A DNA stretch of 64,000 bases from JAFDWI01 sp964449375 (lineage in GTDB: Bacteria; Actinomycetota; Acidimicrobiia; Acidimicrobiales; Iamiaceae), in the NCBI GenBank assembly GCA_964449375.1, contig CAYVAS010000007.1, forward strand, positions 7,845 through 71,844, written 5' to 3'. The position numbers and the translations under genes are program-made. A model generated the notes under the pieces. That model was not told where the DNA came from, did not search any database, and saw nothing but the letters and a program-made list of their open reading frames with translations. How positions within the stretch are numbered: the stretch's first letter is position 1; every line of letters starts with the position of its first letter. Of this stretch, positions 34,591 to 42,812 are shown piece after piece.

Positions 34591-36159
34591 ATGACACATC
34601 CAGATGAATCCGCCTCGACGCGATCCGAGGGCGTGCCAGAAGTCGTGATCGTCGGGGCGGGCCCGGCCGGGCTCACCGCCGCGTTCCAGCTGCACAAGTA
34701 CGACGTGCCCTCCACGGTGTTGGAGGTGACCGACGAGATCGGGGGCATCTCGCGCACCGCCAAGCGCGACGGGTGGCGTTTCGACATCGGCGGTCACCGG
34801 TTCTTCACCAAGGTGAAGCAGGTGGACGACCTGTGGCACGAGATCCTGCCCGCCGAGGACTTCCTCATGCGTCCCCGCAAGAGCCGGATCTTCTACGAGG
34901 GCAAGTACTTCGACTACCCCATCAAGGCCAGCAACGCCCTGATCAACCTGGGCCCGGTCGAGGCGGTGCGGTGCGTGGCGTCCTATGTCGCCGCGCGGAT
35001 CCGTCCCCCCAAGGACCAGACCAACTACGAGGGCTGGTTGGTGGCCCGGTTCGGGTGGCGCCTGTACCGGACGTTCTTCAAGACCTACACCGAGAAGCTC
35101 TGGGGCGTTCCCGTGTCGGAGATGCCCGCCGACTGGGCCGCCCAGCGGGTCAAGGGGCTGTCGCTGGGCAACGCGATCGTCAACGCGCTGACCCCCAAAC
35201 GGAACCAGAAGGAGATCACCTCGCTCATCGAGGAGTTCCAGTACCCCAAGTACGGACCGGGCATGATGTGGGAGGTCTGCCGCGACACCGTCGTGGAGAA
35301 GGGCTCCACGGTGACCATGGAAACGGCCGTGACCGGGATCCGCCACGCGGACGGTCGGGCCGTGAGCGTCACCGGTACCCACGCGGACGGCACCACCACC
35401 GAATACCCGGCCGACGAGGTCATCTCGTCGATGCCGATCTCCGAGCTGCTCGAGGTCATGGATCCGCCGGTCCCCGACGAGGTCCGCGCCGCGGCCGATG
35501 ATCTGCGCTACCGGGACTACCTGATCGTGGCCCTGGTGCTCCCCGAGACCAGCGTCGACTTCGACGACAACTGGATCTACATCCACGACCCCACCGTCCG
35601 CACCATGCGCATCCAGAACTTCGGTTCCTGGTCGCCCTACATGGTCAAGGAGGGCTTCAACACCCTGGGGCTCGAGTACACGGTGTGGGAGGGCGACGAC
35701 GAGTGGAACATGGCCGACGAAGACCTCGTCCAGCGCGCCAAGGAGGAGCTCGAGCGCCTGGGCCTGGCCCACATCTCCGAGATCCGTGAGGGGTACGTGG
35801 TGCGCCAGCCCAAGGCCTACCCGATCTACGACGACCGCTACCGCGCCAATGTCGACGTGCTGCGTGCCTGGCTGGCCGAGCACGCCGCGAACGTGCACCC
35901 GGTGGGACGCAACGGGATGTTCCGATACAACAACCAGGACCACTCGATGTTCACCGCGATGCTGACCGTCGAGAACATCATGACCGGCACCTCCCACGAC
36001 GTGTGGGAGGTCAACGTGGAAGAGGAGTATCACGAGGAGGCCTCCGGGCCCACGACCCGGGTCGAGCGGCCGGCGGGGAGCCACGGCACCGGTCGCGACG
36101 CCCCCGTGATCAGCCGGGAGACCCTCGAGGCCCACGGCCGGGTCGACCCGGACTCCTGA
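34591..36159 (+). CDS. FAD-dependent oxidoreductase, UDP-galactopyranose mutase-like
   Basis: This 522-residue flavoprotein has GAGPAGLTAAF (about 21-31) as dinucleotide-binding loop, an Arg-rich substrate stretch (FDIGGHRFF about 67-75) and the YTEKLWG block (about 165-171), which resembles UDP-galactopyranose mutase and related amine oxidase-fold proteins. A YNNQDHSM segment lies near the C-terminus, like the flavin-proximal end of that fold. An acidic tail follows. Between an acetoacetyl-CoA synthetase and a mannosyltransferase, a cell-envelope sugar role seems likelier than porphyrin oxidation. The reaction is not established. Confidence 0.78.
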   Translation: MTHPDESASTRSEGVPEVVIVGAGPAGLTAAFQLHKYDVPSTVLEVTDEIGGISRTAKRDGWRFDIGGHRFFTKVKQVDDLWHEILPAEDFLMRPRKSRIFYEGKYFDYPIKASNALINLGPVEAVRCVASYVAARIRPPKDQTNYEGWLVARFGWRLYRTFFKTYTEKLWGVPVSEMPADWAAQRVKGLSLGNAIVNALTPKRNQKEITSLIEEFQYPKYGPGMMWEVCRDTVVEKGSTVTMETAVTGIRHADGRAVSVTGTHADGTTTEYPADEVISSMPISELLEVMDPPVPDEVRAAADDLRYRDYLIVALVLPETSVDFDDNWIYIHDPTVRTMRIQNFGSWSPYMVKEGFNTLGLEYTVWEGDDEWNMADEDLVQRAKEELERLGLAHISEIREGYVVRQPKAYPIYDDRYRANVDVLRAWLAEHAANVHPVGRNGMFRYNNQDHSMFTAMLTVENIMTGTSHDVWEVNVEEEYHEEASGPTTRVERPAGSHGTGRDAPVISRETLEAHGRVDPDS

Positions 36160-36161
36160 TC

Positions 36162-36210
36162 GAAATCTGGAGCGAAAAGGGTGCCATGTCGCCTTTTCGC
36201 TCCGAATTTC
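36162..36210. terminator. strong bidirectional stem-loop terminator
   Basis: The 12-base arm ggagcgaaaagg pairs perfectly with ccttttcgctcc across an 11-base loop (36181-36191). Outer bases gaaat/atttc extend the stem to about 17 of 19 paired. It fills the 63-bp gap between the convergent FAD oxidoreductase and mannosyltransferase genes. The A-rich inner arm and T-rich partner could act in both directions. Confidence 0.75.
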
Positions 36211-36222
36211 GGGTGGAGGGTC

Positions 36223-36984
36223 TCAGCTGGGCTCGGGAGACCGACGGGTCAGCGCCCGGAACCGGTCCCGGATGCCCCAGCGGGTGACCAGCAGCATCGA
36301 CTCGGCCATGATCTTCCCCGACATCTTGGACTGGCCCCGCACCCGATCGGTGAACGCGATCGGCACCTCGTCGATCCGGCCGCCCCACGCGGCCAGTCGG
36401 TAGGCCACCTCCATCTGGAAGGCGTACCCGTTCGCGATCGTGTCGCGGAAGTCGATCGCCTCGAGCACGTCGGCCCGGTAGGCACGGAACCCCGCGGTTG
36501 CGTCGTGGATCGCCAGACCCAGCAGCCACGTGGCGTAGGCGTTGCCCCACTTGGAGAGCAGTCGACGATGCAGCGGCCAGTTCGGAGTGCTCCCGCCGGC
36601 CACGTACCGGGACCCGATCGCCACCCCGGCCCCGTCGTCGAGTCGGGCGAGAAGCTCGGGAATCACCGCGGGGTCGTGCTGGCCGTCCACGTCGAGCTGG
36701 ACGAGCCGGTCATAGCCCTGGTCCATGCCCTGACCGAATCCGGCCCGGTAGGCGTTCCCCAGACCGTCTTTGTGGGGGCGACGCAGCACCTGGACCCGGC
36801 CCAGTTCGGCGCCCTTGGCCTCGGCGAGGTCCGCGGTGCCGTCGGGCGAGTTGTCGTCGACGACCAGGATGTCGGCTTCTGGTACGACCCGGCGGACCGT
36901 CTCCAGGAACAACTCGATGTTGGGTGCCTCGATGTAGGTCGGGGCGACCACGAGGGTGCGGACCGGTTCGGCTGGCGCGCTCAA
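36223..36984 (-). CDS. polyprenyl-phosphate mannosyltransferase (DPM1-like GT2)
   Basis: This 253-residue GT2 enzyme has VVAPTYIEAPNIE (about 12-24), VVDDNSPDGT (about 41-50), LDVDGQHDP (the DxD metal site at about 97-105) and RVRGQSKMSG near the C-terminus, all standard for polyprenol monophosphomannose synthases. There is no C-terminal membrane domain. It makes the mannosyl donor for GT-C enzymes such as those at 29657-32421. The start is a TTG at 36984; GGAAAGGA about 7 bases before it supports that rare choice. It lies 19 bp downstream of the methyltransferase gene. Confidence 0.92.
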   Translation of the reverse strand: MSAPAEPVRTLVVAPTYIEAPNIELFLETVRRVVPEADILVVDDNSPDGTADLAEAKGAELGRVQVLRRPHKDGLGNAYRAGFGQGMDQGYDRLVQLDVDGQHDPAVIPELLARLDDGAGVAIGSRYVAGGSTPNWPLHRRLLSKWGNAYATWLLGLAIHDATAGFRAYRADVLEAIDFRDTIANGYAFQMEVAYRLAAWGGRIDEVPIAFTDRVRGQSKMSGKIMAESMLLVTRWGIRDRFRALTRRSPEPS

Positions 36985-37003
36985 CGGATGGGTCCTTTCC
37001 CGC

Positions 37004-37801
37004 TCAGTACGGCCAGGTCTCGCCGTCGTGCCCGAGCAGTCGGGTCACCCGTCCCAGCCGGAGGGTGAGCAGCACCTTGATGAGCACGTTCTTGGCGAAC
37101 CATCCCAGCTCACCGAGTTGACGGAGCTGGCTGCGCCGGCGCTCGGCGTCGCTCATGGGCCCGCGACGGTACTCGGCCAGCGACCGTGACCGGCCCACGT
37201 AGCGCCATTCGCGGGAGAACAGGTAGGTCCGCAGGAGCGCGAAGGTCACGCCGATCGAGCTCCACGAGTCGTGCACCAGCAGTACGCCCCCGTCGGTCAC
37301 CCGGCGACCCCAGTCCACCATGTCCGCCCGGGCGGGGCCGTAGCGGTGCGCACCGTCGATGTAGAGCAGGTCGATCGGTCCCTCGACGTCGCCGAGGGCC
37401 TCCGCGGACAGCTTCCGGACGTGGCGGACCCGGTCGGCCACCCCGGCCCGCGCCAGGTTCGCCCGGAACACCTCGTTGTCGTCCTGTCCCAGCTCGGCGG
37501 TCGTCACGATCTCCTGTGGGCCCCGGTCGGTACCGATGTGCGGGTCGATGGCCACGATCTCGGTCTTGTCGGGGGCCGCGCTCGCCAGCATGATCATCGA
37601 CCTGCCCCGGAAGCTGCCGATCTCCACGATCTGGCCACCGTCGGTGACCTCCGAGGCCCGGTCCCAGAGGCGTCGTGCCTGGTCGTGGGACATCCAGCCG
37701 TCCACATCGGCGACCGACGCCCAGGCGGTGTCGAAGTCCGTTGCGGGTGTGTTCAAGATCTGCTCCCGTACCGACGACGCAGGCCAGAGCTGACCCGCCA
37801 C
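37004..37801 (-). CDS. class I SAM-dependent methyltransferase
   Basis: This 265-residue protein has VEIGSFRGRS (about residues 58-67) as AdoMet-binding motif I. An IDPH acidic loop and DLLYIDGAHRYGPARAD (about 142-158) follow, matching the Methyltransf_24 group often found near glycosyltransferases. The C-terminal third is Arg-rich and amphipathic, perhaps membrane-associated. The start is the GTG at 37801 with a TAGGGT box 9 bases before it. It is followed by the mannosyltransferase gene (19-bp gap), so a sugar or glycolipid methylation role is possible but unproved. Confidence 0.8.
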   Translation of the reverse strand: MAGQLWPASSVREQILNTPATDFDTAWASVADVDGWMSHDQARRLWDRASEVTDGGQIVEIGSFRGRSMIMLASAAPDKTEIVAIDPHIGTDRGPQEIVTTAELGQDDNEVFRANLARAGVADRVRHVRKLSAEALGDVEGPIDLLYIDGAHRYGPARADMVDWGRRVTDGGVLLVHDSWSSIGVTFALLRTYLFSREWRYVGRSRSLAEYRRGPMSDAERRRSQLRQLGELGWFAKNVLIKVLLTLRLGRVTRLLGHDGETWPY

Positions 37802-37810
37802 GAGGACACG

Positions 37811-37816
37811 ACCCTA
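37811..37816 (-). promoter_or_regulatory. -10 box (TAGGGT), leaderless promoter of the methyltransferase-mannosyltransferase pair
   Basis: On the minus strand TAGGGT lies 9 bases before the GTG at 37801, within the 64-bp gap after the conservon. It separates the pair from cvn transcription. Confidence 0.45.
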
Positions 37817-37865
37817 GTGGGTCGGTCCCCCACCGTCGTAGCTGCGTCGGTGCGCTCCGGGTGGG

Positions 37866-38471
37866 TCAGACCGCCGCAGCCGTTGCCCGGGCCAGCGCGT
37901 GCTGGACCAGCTCCAGGAGGACCATCTTGGTCGAGGCGCGTTCGCGGGCGTCACACAGCAGCACCGGGGTGTCGCCCGACACCGCGACGGCCTCACGGAT
38001 CTCCTCGGGGTCGTAGGCGACCTTGCCCTCGAAGCAGTTCACGCCCACGACGAAGGGCACCTGGTGCTCCTCGAAGTAGTCGATCGCCGGGAAGCTCTCC
38101 TCGAGCTTGCGGGTGTCGACCAGCACCACGGCGCCGATGGCGCCCCGCACCAGGTCGTCCCACATGAACCAGAACCGGTCCTGACCCGGGGTACCGAACA
38201 GGTACAGCACCAGGTCGGTGCCCAGGCCGATGCGCCCGAAGTCCATGGCGACCGTCGTGGTGGTCTTGGCCTCGGCGCTGCCCACGTTGTCGACGTCCTC
38301 GGCCACCCTCGTCATCGCCGCTTCGGTCGTCAGCGGGTCGATCTCGGAGATCGACCCCACGAACGTCGTCTTGCCGACGGCGAACCCGCCGGCGACGACG
38401 ATCTTGACCGGCATCGGCGCCGCACCGGCGCCTCCGGCAGAGCCGTGGTTGTCAGAGGGCTTGGAGGCCAT
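37866..38471 (-). CDS. cvnD: conservon GTPase CvnD-like (ATP/GTP-binding protein)
   Basis: This 201-residue small GTPase of the Cvn/MglA-like kind has P-loop GGFAVGKT at 28-35, a TT switch region and a FGTPGQDRF switch II segment. A Gly/Ala-rich N-terminal tail of about 20 residues precedes the fold. It is the last of four coupled genes: its start overlaps the DUF742 stop by 20 bp. In Streptomyces conservons the four proteins form a membrane complex likened to eukaryotic G-protein systems; the signal here is unknown. Confidence 0.9.
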   Translation of the reverse strand: MASKPSDNHGSAGGAGAAPMPVKIVVAGGFAVGKTTFVGSISEIDPLTTEAAMTRVAEDVDNVGSAEAKTTTTVAMDFGRIGLGTDLVLYLFGTPGQDRFWFMWDDLVRGAIGAVVLVDTRKLEESFPAIDYFEEHQVPFVVGVNCFEGKVAYDPEEIREAVAVSGDTPVLLCDARERASTKMVLLELVQHALARATAAAV

Positions 38472-38814
38472 CGAGCACCCTTTCGAGGAGTTTCAGATCC
38501 GGACGGTCGCCGGCGGGACGTGGACGGTTGAATTCCACGAGCCCCTCTTCGGTCATGTCACCGATGAGGACCCGGGCGACGCCCAGTGGGACGTGCAGAT
38601 AGGCGGAGATCTCCGCCACCGACAAGGGGGTGTGGCACATGTCGACGATCCGGGCGCGCTCCATCGTCAGGCGCGGCGCGGCCGACTCCCCCTTCTTGGT
38701 GGTGACGACGATCGTCTCCAGGGGGATGTCGGTGGTCGAGCGGGTCCGCCCGCCGGTGATGGCGTAGGGTCTGACCCGGAGTCGGCCGGTGGTGTGGTCG
38801 TCTGGTGGTGTCAT
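38452..38814 (-). CDS. cvnC: DUF742 protein, conservon CvnC-like
   Basis: This 120-residue protein matches the DUF742 pattern: RVRPYAITGGRT (about 13-24), then a winged-helix-like region LSVAEISAYLHVPLGVARVLIGDM (read as motif blocks about 62-85). It ends in a short KLLERVLDGL helix. The ATG at 38814 overlaps the roadblock stop (ATGA). In known conservons the DUF742 member links roadblock and GTPase. The helix-turn-helix look may reflect protein binding rather than DNA binding. Confidence 0.9.
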   Translation of the reverse strand: MTPPDDHTTGRLRVRPYAITGGRTRSTTDIPLETIVVTTKKGESAAPRLTMERARIVDMCHTPLSVAEISAYLHVPLGVARVLIGDMTEEGLVEFNRPRPAGDRPDLKLLERVLDGLQAL

Positions 38815-39233
38815 TGTGGCAGTGCCCCTTGCAGCTCGGCCCGGAGCTCGGGAGTGAGCACCGAACCACAACGCTCGACGAGGACCGCCATCTCGTAGCC
38901 GACGAGTCCCACGTCGCAGCTCGAATCAGCCAGCACCGTCAACGACGATCCGTCGCTGATCCCGGTGACGAAGAGAAACGAATGCTCCATCTCGATGATC
39001 ACCTGCGTGACCGCCCCACCTCCGAAGCGGCCCGCCGCGCCGTAGGCGAGACCGATCAGACCCGAGGCGACCGCGGCGAAGCGATCCGCGCCATCGCGGT
39101 CCATGCCGGCGGACACGGCCATCGGCAGCCCGTCGGACGACACGACCACGGCGTCCTGGACGCCCGCGACGCGGTCGACGAAGTTCGCGACGAGCCAGTT
39201 GATGTTGCGTGCGTCACTGGAGAGTTCGGACAT
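38811..39233 (-). CDS. cvnB: roadblock/LC7-domain protein, conservon CvnB-like
   Basis: This 140-residue single roadblock/LC7 domain contains INWLVANFVDRVAGVQDAVVVSSDGLPM in blocks near residues 11-38 and a long GGAVTQVIIEMEHSFLFV strand-loop. The family includes MglB, a GTPase-activating regulator. Here the likely client is the conservon GTPase downstream. It abuts the histidine kinase gene with no gap (start 39233, kinase stop 39234), and ends inside the DUF742 start. Confidence 0.92.
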   Translation of the reverse strand: MSELSSDARNINWLVANFVDRVAGVQDAVVVSSDGLPMAVSAGMDRDGADRFAAVASGLIGLAYGAAGRFGGGAVTQVIIEMEHSFLFVTGISDGSSLTVLADSSCDVGLVGYEMAVLVERCGSVLTPELRAELQGALPQ

Positions 39234-41744
39234 CTACCCACCGTCCTTGGGGGTCAGGCCATCGGGGCTCGGGGACTCGTCGGCGTCGCGGCCCTTCTGC
39301 ATACCGCTCCGATAACGGGAAAGCATCGATCGTACCTCGTCGGGCGAACGTCGGTTCTGCGTGGCCGCCCGTTCCCCGTCGCCTCCAGGAACGGCACGCT
39401 GGGCACCGGCACTGCGCGGCACCCGCTTGGTGAGCCCGCTGGACGTCGCCACCGGCTCGGGACTGGTCGGCGCTGGCTCGGAGGCCGTGGGGGCGGTCGG
39501 AGCCGGGGCACGGGGTGGCGCCCCGTTGTCTGCCGCCGGCTGCGCCGGCGGGGTGGCCCGCGGGGTCCGCTTGGGGATCGACTCGGTGGACGGCGGGGCT
39601 GGGGAAGGTGGCGCCACCGGGGGTGCCCCGGTCCCCGCGGGCGTCTTGGGCCGGCGCCGCGGCGGCGTCGCGGGTTCGGTGCGCTCGGCGACCGCCGGAG
39701 GCGCCTGGGCGGCAGGTGCCGTCGGCGCGGGTCGGGCGTCGCGGTCGGTGAGCGCGGCGGGTTCGGTGGCGGTCCGGGGCTGATCGGTGATCAGCGACGG
39801 GGGCAGCGACACCATCGCGGTGGTGCCACCCGAGGGCGAGGGCATGAGCCGCACCGCGATTCCGAAACGGGCGGCGAGTCGACCGATCACGATGAAACCG
39901 AGCGACCGTGACAGCGCAAGACCGACCAAGGGGGGCCGGGCGAGGAGATCGTTGGCCTCGGCCAATGCGTCGGGGGCCATCCCGATACCGTGGTCGGTGA
40001 CCGAGATGACGTACCCCTCGGCCTTGGTGCGGTGGCCCACGACCTCGACACGGGTGTCCGGCGGCGAGAAGTTCGTGGCGTTCTCCATCAACTCCGAGAG
40101 CAGGTGCGCGATGTCCAGCGCGGCGTTGGACGCCACGAGCACCTCGTCGAACTGGAGCATGTCGATGCGGGCGAAGTCCTCGACCTCGCCGACCGCGGCC
40201 CGAACCACGTCGGCCAGGGGCACCGGCTTGCCCCGGCGACGGCTCGGTTCGGCACCGGCGAGCACCAGCAGCGACTCCGCGTTCCGCCGCATCCGGGTCG
40301 CGAGGTGGTCCAGCTTGAACAGGTTTTCGAGCTGGTCCGGGTCCTCCTCGGCCGATTCGAGCTGGTCGATGAACTCGATCTGACGATCGAGGAGGCCCTG
40401 GTTGCGGCGCGCCAGGTTGATGAACATGTCGCCGATGCCCTTGCGCAGCAACTGGGCCTGTTCGGTGGCGACCTCGACGGCCACGCCCTGGATGCGGTTG
40501 AACGCGGTGGCGAGCTGACCGATCTCGTCGGTTCCGCTCACGTCGATCTCGCTGAAGGACGAGGTCAGGTAGCTCACGTCCTCCTCAGCCGGGTTCTTCA
40601 GTGAGTCGACCAGCCGGGGAAGCTGTTCATGGGAGAGCCGGTCTGCGGCACCGGTCAGTCGGTTCAGGCGCTGGGTGATCGACCGGGAAATCCAGATCGC
40701 GGCGGCGATGGCGATGGCGATCCCCAGGCCGCCCGCGAGCACGTAGAACCGGGCGGCACGCACCGCGTCGGCCCGGCTGGCCTCGATCTGGGCGCTGGTC
40801 CGGTCGGTGAGGTCGGTCGTCGCCCCCGAGAGCTGGTCCGCGTAGACCTGCACCTCTTCGATGGGCACCGCGGCGGACGGGAAGTCGATCTCGGTGAGCG
40901 GCGCCTCGAAGGAGTTCCCGCTCATGGCCTGCTGGGTCGACCAGTCGACGGTCATCACCGTGTCGAGGGTGGCAGGCACGGTGATGTTGCGGTTGAAGTA
41001 CGTCTTGATCGGGCTCGAACCGCCGGCGACCCGGGTCAGCACCGCGTCGGCCTTGTCCTGGTCGACGGCCTGGTTGTACACGAGTACCTGGTTGCTGGTG
41101 TCCCGTGCCTCGGGTCCACTCCACATCCCCGGGCCCTCAGCCTGGGTGGGGATCGCCATCGTGGCCAACGCGGTGGTCTGCAGGTTGTAGTCCAGCAGCG
41201 AGGTGAGCTGCTCGAGGGGCAGCACGACCTCGGGACTGGAGGTCAGACCCGCGAGGGTCTGGACGTAGTCGACGAAGTGGATGATCGTGGCGTTGCGGTA
41301 GTTCGCGAGCTGATCGGGCCACTCGGAGGCGGGCTGGTCGCGATAGCCGGTGAAGCTGGTCAGGGTGGCCTCGAGCGTCTCGTACGCGCTGGTCACGTCG
41401 GTGTCGGCGCTGGTCAGGTCCAGCTTCTCGTTGGCGGTCTTGAACGCCTCGATCGCCTCGTCGGTGACGGCCTGGGTCTCCTCTGGGATCCGCGCGGCCG
41501 TGGGATCGCCCCCCGCGCGCGACACGGACACGACCCCCTGGATCATCTCGAGTTCCATCGCCTCGACCAGTTCGGCGGTGGCCGCCGCAGCCGCGATGAT
41601 GTCCTCGTCGACCGTGGCCCGTTCGGCGGTCGCGTTGCGTTCACCGAAGCCGATGACCGCGAAGATCAGGAGGGCCGCCACCGGAAACAGCAGCAGCGCG
41701 ATGAGTTTGGTCCGGATCTTGAGGTTGTTGAGCTTGTCGAGCAC
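39234..41744 (-). CDS. cvnA: membrane histidine kinase of the conservon (NIT-HAMP-HATPase, CvnA-like)
   Basis: This 836-residue sensor has a first membrane helix (about 15-35) and a long outer domain (about 50-320) of the nitrate/nitrite-sensing helical kind. A second helix (about 330-350), HAMP, and an ATP-binding domain with GIGMAPD near residue 580 follow. The C-terminal 200 residues are a Pro/Ala-rich, disordered tail. The GTG at 41744 was chosen: GAGGAG lies about 10 bases upstream and the basic start fits before the first helix. The frame runs to 41849, but that extension looks non-coding. It heads the cvnABCD operon. Confidence 0.9.
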   Translation of the reverse strand: MLDKLNNLKIRTKLIALLLFPVAALLIFAVIGFGERNATAERATVDEDIIAAAAATAELVEAMELEMIQGVVSVSRAGGDPTAARIPEETQAVTDEAIEAFKTANEKLDLTSADTDVTSAYETLEATLTSFTGYRDQPASEWPDQLANYRNATIIHFVDYVQTLAGLTSSPEVVLPLEQLTSLLDYNLQTTALATMAIPTQAEGPGMWSGPEARDTSNQVLVYNQAVDQDKADAVLTRVAGGSSPIKTYFNRNITVPATLDTVMTVDWSTQQAMSGNSFEAPLTEIDFPSAAVPIEEVQVYADQLSGATTDLTDRTSAQIEASRADAVRAARFYVLAGGLGIAIAIAAAIWISRSITQRLNRLTGAADRLSHEQLPRLVDSLKNPAEEDVSYLTSSFSEIDVSGTDEIGQLATAFNRIQGVAVEVATEQAQLLRKGIGDMFINLARRNQGLLDRQIEFIDQLESAEEDPDQLENLFKLDHLATRMRRNAESLLVLAGAEPSRRRGKPVPLADVVRAAVGEVEDFARIDMLQFDEVLVASNAALDIAHLLSELMENATNFSPPDTRVEVVGHRTKAEGYVISVTDHGIGMAPDALAEANDLLARPPLVGLALSRSLGFIVIGRLAARFGIAVRLMPSPSGGTTAMVSLPPSLITDQPRTATEPAALTDRDARPAPTAPAAQAPPAVAERTEPATPPRRRPKTPAGTGAPPVAPPSPAPPSTESIPKRTPRATPPAQPAADNGAPPRAPAPTAPTASEPAPTSPEPVATSSGLTKRVPRSAGAQRAVPGGDGERAATQNRRSPDEVRSMLSRYRSGMQKGRDADESPSPDGLTPKDGG

Positions 41745-42006
41745 GCCTTGCTGTCTCCTCACACCCCGGTGTGACACCCGAGAGTGCCGCTCGCAGGGCC
41801 CGAAATACCGTCTCGCGCTGGTGCCCTCCATTCGGCTGTCTCCGGACAACCTTGAGGAAGGCAGCGCCCTGGCCGGCAGAATCGGGCCAAACGAACTACA
41901 CCCCGGCCTTCGCGGGGTAGCGCCCAGGATCCTAGTCTCTCCGGGCTTTCCGGAGTGTCACCGCGAGGTGCGGACCCGGTGCCGCCGTGGCGCCCGCGTG
42001 GTCAGC

Positions 42007-42012
42007 TACCTT
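42007..42012 (+). promoter_or_regulatory. -10 box (TACCTT), leaderless promoter of the DUF4388 operon
   Basis: TACCTT ends 8 bases before the ATG at 42021 with no ribosome binding site. The 276-bp spacer 41745-42020 between cvnA and this gene also has a ctccgg/ccggag hairpin (41939-41955), whose role is unclear; nothing else is recognised there. Confidence 0.45.
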
Positions 42013-42020
42013 GGTGCTCC

Positions 42021-42812
42021 ATGACCACGATCGTCGAAGCCGACGCGGGCGTGCCGGCCGGGGGTGACAAGGTGTCCGAGGGACCAGCACAACTATCCGG
42101 GAGCCTCGACGGATTTGAGCTCGCCGAGCTGTTCGAGCTGTTCACGGCGACGGCCTCGACGGGGCGCCTCACCTTCAGTGAGCCGGTGGGCGCCACCCTG
42201 TGGATCACCGATGGTCAGATCTCCTACGGCACCTCTCCGGGGACCCCCCAGCCCCGTGAACTGCTCGAGCGCCAGGGCATCGCCACTCCCGAACAGTTCG
42301 ACGGCGCGGTGGCGGCCACCTCGGAAACCCAGGTGCTCCACGAGATCCTCACCGACCTGTTCGACGTCGACGCCGACCGGGTCGCTGCGGTGGCGCGAGA
42401 GCAGATCATCACCACCGCGTTCGAGGTGGTGGCCGTGGGCGCCGAGTCCTTCGAGTTCCACACCGGCCAGACCGACCCGCTCGGCGCGGCCATCCGTATG
42501 GGGCACACCGAGGTCCTCACCGAAGCCGAACGACGCCGGGACGAGTGGCGTCGCATCGCCGAGCTGATCCCCTCCACCGGGATCATCCCCGCCTTGAGCG
42601 CGGAACTCCCCGGGGGCAGGGACGGCATCACGATCACCGCCGACGAGTGGCAGATTCTCGCCCAGCTCGACGGGCGCCGCAGCGCAGCGGACGTCATCGG
42701 CGTGCTCGGCCAGAGCGCGTTCGAGGTGTGCGGCGTGCTCTATGAGCTGCTCCGGGCCGGCACCATCGAGGTCGTCGGCCATGCCGACGACGTCGACGAT
42801 CAGGATCTGTGA
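42021..42812 (+). CDS. DUF4388-domain protein
   Basis: This 263-residue soluble protein has a DUF4388 region at the N-terminus (LSGSLDGFELAELFELF, about 26-42, then TGRLTF and a GATLWITDGQISYG strand). That domain is often found beside roadblock/GTPase signalling proteins. The C-terminal part (about 180-255) has a winged-helix-like ADVIGVLGQSAFEVCGVLYELL segment. It is transcribed divergently from cvnA, suggesting that it belongs to the same signalling circuit. The link is inferred. Its stop overlaps the aminopeptidase start (GTGA). Confidence 0.78.
   Translation: MTTIVEADAGVPAGGDKVSEGPAQLSGSLDGFELAELFELFTATASTGRLTFSEPVGATLWITDGQISYGTSPGTPQPRELLERQGIATPEQFDGAVAATSETQVLHEILTDLFDVDADRVAAVAREQIITTAFEVVAVGAESFEFHTGQTDPLGAAIRMGHTEVLTEAERRRDEWRRIAELIPSTGIIPALSAELPGGRDGITITADEWQILAQLDGRRSAADVIGVLGQSAFEVCGVLYELLRAGTIEVVGHADDVDDQDL

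Noticed and set aside
41745..41849. Extending the conservon kinase to the ATG at 41849
   Set aside because: It would add 35 charged residues before the first helix; a GAGGAG site supports the GTG at 41744.
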